A DNA stretch of 64,000 bases from UKL13-2 sp038206765 (lineage in GTDB: Bacteria; Pseudomonadota; Gammaproteobacteria; Burkholderiales; Usitatibacteraceae), in NCBI GenBank assembly GCA_038206765.1, contig JBBRAM010000017.1:1-64000 (forward strand). Direction: 5' to 3'. Below, piece by piece: positions 23,930 through 31,691 of this stretch. Both the position numbers and the translations under genes were made by a program. The notes under the pieces were generated by a model, which was not told the DNA's origin, searched no databases, and saw only the letters and a program-made list of their open reading frames with translations. Every line of letters begins with the position of its first letter. Position 1 is the first letter of the stretch.

Positions 23930-24152
23930 TGCGAGATGCTGGATTCGGCAATCCGGCGTAGGATACGCGTTGACGGGGGTGTGGCTCAAGGGGCCCGCCC
24001 GGTTGGCAACAATCTGGCTCACTCTGAATTGCCGCCCCCGTCATCCGCATCGTCTAGGACGCCTGACGGGATGATGCCAGCGGTTGTGGCTGTCGAGTAG
24101 GCATGGCGCACAGACGATTTCTTGTCGTCTTGCTTTGCACGAAAGGGCTGCT
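23930..24152 (+). ncRNA. Candidate IS110 bridge RNA region
   Basis: IS110-group elements encode a structured guide (bridge) RNA in the non-coding left end. Here GACGGGGG (23972-23979) can pair with CCCCCGTC (24035-24042), enclosing about 55 bases, and a second hairpin-prone stretch follows (around 24038-24070). No loops can be assigned without knowing the exact ends and target. The call rests on position and visible pairing only. Confidence 0.4.
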
Positions 24153-25361
24153 ATGCAAACCCAATTGAACGTCGCCATTGATGTGGGCAGTGTCATGCAC
24201 CGCGTCGCCATTGGCTTAAGCACCGGTACAGCCATCGACGAGTTTGACTGTCCGCACACGTCGACCGGCATCAGCGATTTCTTCACCCGCGTCAATCAAC
24301 ACCGCGAGCAGCATGGGGCCACCGTATCGGTCGCCATGGAAGGCTTTGGCGGCTATGCCAGACCGCTGGATAACCAAATCCTCGCCCAAGGCTGGCAGCT
24401 CTACGCGGTCAACAACCTCAAGTTCGCCCGCTTCAAAGAAATCTTCCCTGCCCCGGCCAAGACCGATGCTATCGACGCCAAACGCATGCTGCAACTCATG
24501 CAGGTGCGTTCGGATCAGCCGATTGCACGCGCGGTGCTACAGGAAGTCGCGCCAATCGACGACACCCATCAACAACTCAAGGCACTCACGCGTCGGCGCA
24601 AGCTCATGGTCGAAGAACGCACGGAAGTCAGCCTGCGCATGCAAGCCGAGTTGCTCGCGGTCGCGCCTGGCCTACTCGCCATCACCGGTCGTGCCGATAA
24701 CCTCTGGTTTCTCAACTTCCTGACGTGCCGGGCTGATCTACGCAAGCTTGCCACTGTGCGTCGATCAACGCTGCTACAAATCGAGGGCATTGGTGTGAAG
24801 TTCGCTGGCGAGATTGGCGGCTGGCAGGAGAGTGCCACCTTCGCGCCATCCGTTGAGTGGGCGGGTGTCATGATTCTGGAGGATGCCAAGCGCATGCTGG
24901 CGCTGCGTGATCGCATTGATGCGCTGGATCGGCAAATTGCCGGATTAGCTGAACAATCTGCCATCGCGAAACGGCTCCGGTCGATGCCTGGCTTTGGCGT
25001 CATCACGGCCAGCGAAGTGGCGAGCGAGATCGCCAACATTGCGCGCTTTCAGACGGAGGCCTCGCTGGCGGTTTACCTAGGTGTGGCACCGCTGGACAAG
25101 AGCTCGGGTAAACGCAGCTCGGCGAAGCTGCCGCGACAGGTCAACCCGAGGGCGCGCAATGCGATGCTGATCGCCACCATTCAGCACATGCGCCAAGTGC
25201 CAGAGTCTCGTGCGTTCTACGACCGCAAACGCGAGCAAGGCAAGTCACACATGCAAGCCACACGGGCGCTGGCCAGACATTTGGTGCGTGTTATCTTCAC
25301 CATGATCAAAAATGACCGAGACTATCGAATCAAGGCGCTAAAAACTTCAGAAAACACTTGA
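24153..25361 (+). CDS. IS110-family transposase
   Basis: This DEDD recombinase excises and inserts the element as a circle with the help of a bridge RNA. I chose the ATG at 24153 (MQTQLNVAIDVGS), preceded by AAAGGG, giving 402 residues. The RuvC-like part shows Asp in NVAIDVGS, Glu in AMEGFGG and the pair in TDAIDAKR. The C-terminal Tnp20 part shows MPGFGVITASEVASE and YLGVAPLDKSSGK, which carries the likely catalytic serine. The frame is intact. Confidence 0.93.
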   Translation: MQTQLNVAIDVGSVMHRVAIGLSTGTAIDEFDCPHTSTGISDFFTRVNQHREQHGATVSVAMEGFGGYARPLDNQILAQGWQLYAVNNLKFARFKEIFPAPAKTDAIDAKRMLQLMQVRSDQPIARAVLQEVAPIDDTHQQLKALTRRRKLMVEERTEVSLRMQAELLAVAPGLLAITGRADNLWFLNFLTCRADLRKLATVRRSTLLQIEGIGVKFAGEIGGWQESATFAPSVEWAGVMILEDAKRMLALRDRIDALDRQIAGLAEQSAIAKRLRSMPGFGVITASEVASEIANIARFQTEASLAVYLGVAPLDKSSGKRSSAKLPRQVNPRARNAMLIATIQHMRQVPESRAFYDRKREQGKSHMQATRALARHLVRVIFTMIKNDRDYRIKALKTSENT

Positions 25362-25580
25362 AATTTCTGGAGGGATGTTCAGGGTCAATATTTTCAAACC
25401 TGTAACTCGCCTTTGCTTTCAAAAGCAAAAATCGGATATGACACCATTATATTTACATAAAAAAACAGGCACAAGCACCCAAGCCATTCTACGAACATTT
25501 ATGCCTCAAACGCCGAACCAGTACTAGCATTCGTGATGCAGAAACCGCGCAAAATCAACGCAACAAAATCTGTTGTGCGA

Positions 25581-25757
25581 TCAGTTGGCATGGGCCATCA
25601 TCAGGCGTTGCGTCCAAGCCGATTGTGACTTTGGGTTCGCCGGATAGCCGACGGCATCAGTGAGGCCGCGAACCGAGATGCGGTCTAGTACTTAAGGAAT
25701 CCGCATCAAACCTGTGAACGCAGCCACGAGTGCGAGGTATAAAAGTTCTGTTTTCAT
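25581..25757 (-). pseudogene. Broken MAPEG-family membrane protein gene
   Basis: An ATG at 25757 after a good AGGGGAAC site opens MKTELLYLALVAAFTGLMRI-P, then a TAA where the family has a tyrosine codon. The frame then continues as VLDRISVRGLTDAVGYPANP and WTQRLMMAHAN, ending at a second stop. This is the first half of a MAPEG-type membrane protein (usual about 130 residues), with the rest unrecognisable. The 25362-25865 gap holds only this remnant and the IS110 end. Confidence 0.75.
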
Positions 25758-25865
25758 ACGGTTCCCCTTTGGCGTTTTACCGTTGAATGATACAACAATT
25801 GCTTAATCGCGATAATCACCATCGCCTTACGCCAGACACCGCATGCATTCCCAGCGGACTAGACC

Positions 25866-28367
25866 CTAGGCCAACGCCCGAATCGTTGCTAGCGGCGGCG
25901 AATCCACCGCTTTACGTGTGCCGAGCAAGCCCGCAATTGCCACGCCAAGGCCACCACCCAAAATACCAATCACCGGAATCCACCAATTGATGACGTATTT
26001 CACCTCCAGTACTTTATCGCTCAACAGCGCTGCCAACGACATCGCGCCGACCGATGCGATCAAACCGGCTAGCAACCCAATCGCTAAAAATTCGGCGAGT
26101 TGGACGACGACCATCTGCTTACGACTTGCGCCCAGCGTCCGCATGATTGCGGCATCGAATACCCGCTCATCTTGAGTGCTGGCGATCGCCGCGTAGAGAA
26201 CGACCAGGCCGGCCGCCAAAGCGAACATGAACACATAGCTGACTGCATTCGCCACCTGGTTGGTGATCGTTCTCACTTGGTTCATGATTGCCGTCAAATC
26301 AATCACCGATAGATTCGGAAATTGCTTGATTAAGCCGTTCACTACGGTCTCATTGCCTTCCGCCAGCTTAAAGCTGGTGATGTAGCTGGCAGGATATTTC
26401 TCCAACACACCTGGGCTGGCAATGACAAAAAAATTCGGCTTGAAGCTGCTCCAATCAACCTTGCGTAAATTAGTCACTTTGCCAGTGAAGCGAGAGCCTG
26501 CGATGTCGTAAGTCAGCGTGCTGCCGACAACGATACCGAGGTTTTTAGCCAGACCTTCTTCGACTGAAAATTCCTTGTCTTTGGTTTCAGCCTCCCAAAA
26601 TTTACCGTCAACAATCTGCGTGCCGACCTGCTGTTTCGTCGACCAAGATAGGTTGAATTCACGCTCGGACGTCCGCTTCGCGCGTTCGTCTTTGTAATCG
26701 GACGGGACGACTTTTTTGTCGTTAATTTCCACCAGCCGGCCACGCACCATTGGATACAAATCGGGCAAATCCATGTTGCGGGTTTTGAAATAATTTTTGA
26801 CCGCCTCCAACTGATCACTCTGGATGTTGATGACAAAACGGTTTGGCATATCATCACCCACACTCGCCTGCCAATTGGCGATGAGATCGGTGCGCACCAG
26901 CGTCAGCATCAGCATCGCCATCAGCCCCAAGCCAAGGGCCATGATTTGCACCAAACTGCCACCTGCATGGCGTTTCATGTTGGCAATGCCATAGCGCCAA
27001 GAGCCTGAGGTTGCGCCGCGCAAGCCTGATGCCGCGCGGATCAACAACCACCCGGCCAGACCCGCCACGGCGAGCGCCACCCCAAAGCCACCAACCGCGA
27101 ACGCACCGAGCTTCAAATCGCCTGCCCGCCAAATAATCAGGCCCGCCAAGGTGGCAAACCCGAGCAAATAAGCAAAGGTTGCACCGGCATCGAAAGGGTC
27201 GAGATCGCGGCGCAACACGCGCAGGGTGGATACCTTTCGGAGCGCTAACAATGGCGGTAAGGTAAAGCCCAACAACAGCACCATGCCGATCGCCAAACCT
27301 TGCAGCGCGGGCATGAATGTTGGGGTGGGAAGCGCAACCGTAAAAATGCCGGAGAGCAAGGCTGCAAGCCCTGTTTGGGCAATATACCCGGCCACGACAC
27401 CGAGCACGCAGGCGATTAAACCCAGCGCTAAAAATTGCCATAAATTGAGTTTAAAAATGTCGGCCTGTGATGCCCCCAGACAACGCATCATGGCCGCGCT
27501 ATCAAGCTGCCGTTGCGAATACCGGCGTGCCGCCAGTGCCACGGCAACCGATGCCAATATCACCGACAGTAATGCGGCAAGCCCCAAGAAATTCTGCGAA
27601 CGCTCCAACGCGACGCGTACCTCGGAGCGCGAATCTTTGACGCTTTCAATCCGCTCGCCGCGTTGCGTTTGGCCTTTAAAAGTCATCATAAAGGCGTCGA
27701 TAGATTTTTTATCGCCAGAGAGCAGCAGCCGATATTTGACGCGGCTCCCGACTTGAACCAGATGCGTGGCTGCAAGATCCCCGCGATTCAACATTGCCCG
27801 CGGTGCGATGCCAAAATAATCAAGCACGCTATCGGGTTCTTTGGTGATGATCGCGGCGACCTTAAATTTTGAATCGCCAATTTTCAATTCATCACCGACC
27901 GCAGCGTTGAGGCGCGTGAGCAAAATGTCGGGAACCCATACCGTGCCCGCCGCGGGTATGCCAACCGCTTCCCGATCCACGCCGCCCGGCGCATCGGCAA
28001 TACGAATTTTGCCGCGCAGCGGAAAGCCATCGGTCATCGCTTTAATCTCGGCCAGATTGACGCCCTGCCCTTTGGCCTCATCGCCCGCAACCATGCTGGG
28101 AAAGGTCGTCGTTTCTGCCATGTTGAGCCCGAGGCGGACGGCCTCATCGCGGAATCGTTGCGGCGTTGGGGCGTCGGTGACAACGACGACATCGGCGGCG
28201 ATTAATTCGTTGGCTTGGGTGTTCAGCGCAGATTCAACACGATCAGCAAAAAATGAGACGGTGGTGACGCTGGTAACGGCGATCAATAATGCAACCAATA
28301 AGACTTTGGCCTCACCGGATTTGGCGTTGCGACGGAGCAGTTTGAACGCTAATAATAGTTTTTTCAT
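25866..28367 (-). CDS. FtsX-like ABC transporter permease, YbbP type
   Basis: The 833-residue protein has an N-terminal membrane anchor, a large periplasmic domain, three membrane helices, a central pair of helices, a second periplasmic domain and three C-terminal helices, the layout of YbbP permeases. MacB/FtsX-like permeases of this type work with a cytoplasmic ATPase; some extract lipids or lipoproteins. The ATPase gene lies 18 bases upstream. Next to divergent tesA and mnmH this reproduces the ybbP-ybbA-tesA neighbourhood of E. coli. Substrate unknown. Confidence 0.9.
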   Translation of the reverse strand: MKKLLLAFKLLRRNAKSGEAKVLLVALLIAVTSVTTVSFFADRVESALNTQANELIAADVVVVTDAPTPQRFRDEAVRLGLNMAETTTFPSMVAGDEAKGQGVNLAEIKAMTDGFPLRGKIRIADAPGGVDREAVGIPAAGTVWVPDILLTRLNAAVGDELKIGDSKFKVAAIITKEPDSVLDYFGIAPRAMLNRGDLAATHLVQVGSRVKYRLLLSGDKKSIDAFMMTFKGQTQRGERIESVKDSRSEVRVALERSQNFLGLAALLSVILASVAVALAARRYSQRQLDSAAMMRCLGASQADIFKLNLWQFLALGLIACVLGVVAGYIAQTGLAALLSGIFTVALPTPTFMPALQGLAIGMVLLLGFTLPPLLALRKVSTLRVLRRDLDPFDAGATFAYLLGFATLAGLIIWRAGDLKLGAFAVGGFGVALAVAGLAGWLLIRAASGLRGATSGSWRYGIANMKRHAGGSLVQIMALGLGLMAMLMLTLVRTDLIANWQASVGDDMPNRFVINIQSDQLEAVKNYFKTRNMDLPDLYPMVRGRLVEINDKKVVPSDYKDERAKRTSEREFNLSWSTKQQVGTQIVDGKFWEAETKDKEFSVEEGLAKNLGIVVGSTLTYDIAGSRFTGKVTNLRKVDWSSFKPNFFVIASPGVLEKYPASYITSFKLAEGNETVVNGLIKQFPNLSVIDLTAIMNQVRTITNQVANAVSYVFMFALAAGLVVLYAAIASTQDERVFDAAIMRTLGASRKQMVVVQLAEFLAIGLLAGLIASVGAMSLAALLSDKVLEVKYVINWWIPVIGILGGGLGVAIAGLLGTRKAVDSPPLATIRALA

Positions 28368-28385
28368 GGAGATTTTATGCCGGGC

Positions 28386-29141
28386 TTACATGGCCATCGC
28401 GGCTTGTTCGTCTTCCGTGCTGACGATACCTTCTTCGATCGTCAGCCGCCGTCCGCATCGCGCGGCAAGATTCAGATCGTGCGTGACCAAAATCAACGTC
28501 GTGCCGCGCTCGCGATTTAGTTCAAACAGCAAATCAATCATCGCTCTGCCCGTTTTGGCATCCAGGTTGCCAGTGGGTTCATCGGCAAACAGGAGCTTTG
28601 GTTCGGTCACAAATGCCCGTGCAATCGCCACCCGTTGTTGTTCACCGCCCGATAGCTGCTTCGGATAGTGCGTCACCCTAGCCCCCAGGCCAACGCGAAC
28701 CAAAATCGCCTTGGCACGCGTTTCGGCGTCAACCACCCCCGATAGCTCCAGCGGCAACATCACGTTTTCGAGCGCAGTTAGTGATGGCAATAACTGAAAA
28801 GACTGAAATACAAAGCCGACTAACCTGCCGCGGAGCTTGGCGCGGCCGTCTTCATTGAGCGCAAATAAATCTTCACCGTTGATAAACACCTTCCCCTCGG
28901 TTGGATTGTCCAATCCGGCCATCAAACCCAGCAGTGTTGATTTACCTGAGCCAGACGCGCCGACAACAGCTACCGCTTCGCCAGCACCAACGCTAAAATT
29001 AGCGTTGTTAACGATGGTTAGCGTCGTATTGGTGGTGCCATCGGTGGTCGGCACGCGTTTGGAGAGATGATCGACGCGGATGATGGCGACGGGGCTTGGT
29101 GGAATAGGCTTAACAGTCGCGGCAACGTTAGAATCAGGCAT
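28386..29141 (-). CDS. ABC transporter ATPase, YbbA/LolD type
   Basis: The 251-residue protein carries Walker A (GASGSGKSTLL), the ABC signature (LSGGEQQRVAIARA), Walker B (LLFADEPTGNLD) and the H-loop histidine (ILVTHDL). The sequence LVGFVFQSFQLLPSLTALEN is typical of the LolD/MacB/YbbA subgroup. It is the first gene of a two-gene operon with the permease and is divergent from tesA across 195 bases. Confidence 0.93.
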   Translation of the reverse strand: MPDSNVAATVKPIPPSPVAIIRVDHLSKRVPTTDGTTNTTLTIVNNANFSVGAGEAVAVVGASGSGKSTLLGLMAGLDNPTEGKVFINGEDLFALNEDGRAKLRGRLVGFVFQSFQLLPSLTALENVMLPLELSGVVDAETRAKAILVRVGLGARVTHYPKQLSGGEQQRVAIARAFVTEPKLLFADEPTGNLDAKTGRAMIDLLFELNRERGTTLILVTHDLNLAARCGRRLTIEEGIVSTEDEQAAMAM

Positions 29142-29336
29142 TTGGTGAATGGTCAGTTCTTATTGGGGTGGATGGGCGAGTGAATGTAGGGGTAGATAAA
29201 GGAGCAGATGGCGGTTAGCGTGGTTGAATTCGTCATTGTCAGCGCCACCTTAGATAATGTCATCATAGCGGGTGTCAAAAACAATATTTCGCCCGTTAAG
29301 CGTTTTTAAAAGTTCTTGCTAAGGGTTTAAGGATCT

Positions 29337-30224
29337 ATGGTTAACGTTGCACGTTTTTATTTGTTTTCAAGGGCTTGGCTTAGAATTTCCAACGCATTCT
29401 CCGAAGCCATCTTGGCCGTGAAAATGACGGCAATAACGGTGACAACGACAACAGCTCTGACAGCGGCGCTGGTGCTTGCGTTCCCCGCATTTGCGAGCAA
29501 CACTACCAGCGGTGCTGCTCTCGACGTGCCCAAGCATGTCAGCACCAGTAGCCTCAAAGCAAGCCCCGCAGTGACCAAAGAACGAATCATGGTGTTCGGT
29601 GACAGTTTATCGGCAGCATATGGCATCAATGTGGCGGACGGATGGGTTGCGTTGATGGCGGCGCGGCTGCAGCCGCGCGGGGTGGAAGTTGTCAACGCGA
29701 GCATTAGCGGCGAAACCTCGAGCGGTGGCTTGGCACGGATTAAGGCCGATTTGGCGAGTATCAAGCCGAGCATCGTCTTGCTGGCACTAGGCGCGAATGA
29801 CGGCTTACGCGGCTTGCCAGTCGCAGCGATGCAAAAAAACCTCAATGCGATCGTTACCGCGTGCCGGGCGGCAGGTGCGCGTGTGGTGGTGATTGGCATT
29901 CAAATCCCACCAAATTATGGAACTGATTACACCAAAAATTTTAATGCCGTGTTCCCAGCCTTAGCAACGCAAAATAGCGCGCCGCTCGTTGCGTTTTTGC
30001 TTGATGGTGTCGCCGATAAATTGGAGCTCTTCCAAGCGGACCGTTTGCATCCTGTGGCCGCCGCACAGCCGCGGGTGTTGCAAAATGTGATGCCCGCCGT
30101 GGAGCTAGCGCTAAAAAAATCACCCACAAAAGCCATCAAAACGACCCACACCACCGATTCCACCCATACAACCCATACCGCACCTACCACCCACCCCACC
30201 CCTCCCCCACCGACAACAAAATGA
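29337..30224 (+). CDS. tesA: Multifunctional acyl-CoA thioesterase I/lysophospholipase TesA
   Basis: TesA is a periplasmic SGNH hydrolase acting on acyl thioesters and lysophospholipids. The 295-residue frame shows the nucleophile block FGDSLSAAYG (Ser90), the GAND block (ALGANDGLRG) and the DxxH block (DRLHPVA). The ATG at 29337 has a good AAGGA site; a later ATG (29424) would give a shorter signal peptide (TALTAALVLAFPAFA). The last 30 residues are a Thr/His/Pro-rich tail (THTTDSTHTTHTAPTTHPTP) not found in the family core. The stop overlaps the mnmH start (ATGA). Confidence 0.9.
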   Translation: MVNVARFYLFSRAWLRISNAFSEAILAVKMTAITVTTTTALTAALVLAFPAFASNTTSGAALDVPKHVSTSSLKASPAVTKERIMVFGDSLSAAYGINVADGWVALMAARLQPRGVEVVNASISGETSSGGLARIKADLASIKPSIVLLALGANDGLRGLPVAAMQKNLNAIVTACRAAGARVVVIGIQIPPNYGTDYTKNFNAVFPALATQNSAPLVAFLLDGVADKLELFQADRLHPVAAAQPRVLQNVMPAVELALKKSPTKAIKTTHTTDSTHTTHTAPTTHPTPPPPTTK

Positions 30225-31366
30225 GTGACCACACCGTAGCGCCTCCATTAGCGAGTCCTTTAGCGAACCCTGCGGAAGGTCGCGCCAATAGCCACTCTAG
30301 CCATTATCCAAGTGTCCAGCCGCTGCCGTTGAGCAGCGCCGATCTCGCCAAATTTGATGCGATCATTGATACCCGCAGCCCGGCAGAATTCGCCCTTGAT
30401 CATGTGCCCGGTGCGATCAATTGCCCCGTTCTGACCAATGAAGAACGCATCGTCGTTGGCACGCTGCACAAGCAAGCCTCACCATTTGAGGCCAAAAAAG
30501 TTGGCGCGGCAATGGTGGCACGCAATATCGCGCGGCATATCGACGAGCAATTTCGGGACAAACCCAAGCATTGGAAGCCGCTGATTTATTGCTGGCGCGG
30601 CGGCGCACGATCCGGTGCCGCGACCCATATTTTTCGCGCCATCGGCTGGGGTGCGGTGCAGTTGCAGGGTGGCTATAAAGCGTGGCGGGCACAGGTGGTG
30701 AGTGACTTAGAAACCATGCCGAATCAATTTCGCTACGAAGTCATTTGTGGGCGTACCGGCTCAGGTAAAAGCCGCCTGCTCGAATCGCTTGCCGCGCAAG
30801 GCGCGCAGGTGCTTGACCTTGAGAAACTCGCCGCTCATAAAGGCTCGGTGCTGGGAAATCTGCCAGACCAGCCGCAGCCCGCGCAAAAAATGTTGGACAG
30901 CCGCATTTGGGCAGAGCTCTCCCTTTTTGACCCAGCGCGCCCGGTGTTCGTTGAAGCTGAGAGCAAAAAAATTGGTGTGCTGCGCGTGCCTGACCCGCTA
31001 ATCCGGGCGATGTGGCAGGGCCGCTGTCATGAAATCATCACCCCTCAGTCGCTGCGGGTTGAGCTGTTGCACGAAGAATACGCGCATCTCATTGCCGATC
31101 AGTCACTGCTGTTTTTCAAACTTGACTGCTTGGCCGCCCTGCATTCCCATGAGCAAATAGCCGATTGGAAAAGTATGGCCGTCAACGGACAATGGCATGC
31201 ATTCGTCGAGAGCATGTTAGCCCGCCACTATGATCCGGCCTATGATCGTTCGATGTTTAAGAACTATGCTGGCGTGCCGGATGCCAAGCCAATTCACATT
31301 ACCGATATTTCTGCGAGTGGATTTAATGCGCAAGCACGTTTATTGAACCGATCGTTTAGCGTTTGA
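30221..31366 (+). CDS. mnmH: tRNA 2-selenouridine synthase
   Basis: MnmH (SelU, YbbB) replaces sulfur by selenium at the wobble uridine of some tRNAs, using selenophosphate. The 381-residue protein has an N-terminal rhodanese domain (DTRSPAEFALDHVPGAINCP) with the catalytic cysteine in YCWRGGARSG (Cys124) and a P-loop domain (GRTGSGKS, about 177-184). It overlaps tesA by 4 bases. No selenophosphate synthase lies in the window. Confidence 0.94.
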   Translation: MSDHTVAPPLASPLANPAEGRANSHSSHYPSVQPLPLSSADLAKFDAIIDTRSPAEFALDHVPGAINCPVLTNEERIVVGTLHKQASPFEAKKVGAAMVARNIARHIDEQFRDKPKHWKPLIYCWRGGARSGAATHIFRAIGWGAVQLQGGYKAWRAQVVSDLETMPNQFRYEVICGRTGSGKSRLLESLAAQGAQVLDLEKLAAHKGSVLGNLPDQPQPAQKMLDSRIWAELSLFDPARPVFVEAESKKIGVLRVPDPLIRAMWQGRCHEIITPQSLRVELLHEEYAHLIADQSLLFFKLDCLAALHSHEQIADWKSMAVNGQWHAFVESMLARHYDPAYDRSMFKNYAGVPDAKPIHITDISASGFNAQARLLNRSFSV

Positions 31367-31691
31367 GACTAAGTGCGGTTATTTCTATTTTGGCTTTAGC
31401 TGGTTGGCCTTTTGTGCTGGCATCGCGCCGGCGCCAACGCAAAAGCTCAAACTGTCTCAATGTTGCAACACCCGCTCTTGCTTAACTGCCTATTTGCTAC
31501 GTCTGTTAATTCAAAGCCGTTACAATAAAAACACGATAGAAACAAAGCGGCGGATTATCGTTGTCAACCAACGCTACCAACAACGCCGTCGAAATGCAGC
31601 TGAAAGACAACCCGTTGCGATCCCAGCCAGCTCCAGAAATCAACATAAAAACGCCACAACCCAAAACACAACTTAAACCAAGGGAAATGCT
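31367..31691. other. Intergenic region before the TonB receptor gene; no gene seen
   Basis: The 325 bases between mnmH and the receptor gene hold no credible coding frame or RNA gene. The last bases give the receptor a ribosome binding site (AAGGG, 8 bases before the ATG). I do not see a Fur box or a known riboswitch. Confidence 0.5.

Larger units (their letters stand above)
23895..25395 (+). mobile_element. IS110-family insertion sequence (ends approximate)
   Basis: The element has a long non-coding region (about 258 bases) before the transposase gene and a short one (about 35 bases) after it. That asymmetry is typical of the IS110 group rather than IS1111. IS110 elements lack clear terminal inverted repeats, so the ends are estimates: the left from where ilvD similarity stops, the right from the end of the transposase gene. 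The transposase reading frame is intact. Confidence 0.7.

Noticed and set aside
24569..25039. 156-codon minus-strand frame inside the IS110 transposase
   Set aside because: It is antisense to an intact transposase and has no family match.
31404..31676. 90-codon plus-strand frame before the TonB receptor
   Set aside because: Composition is unlike a protein, with no ribosome binding site.
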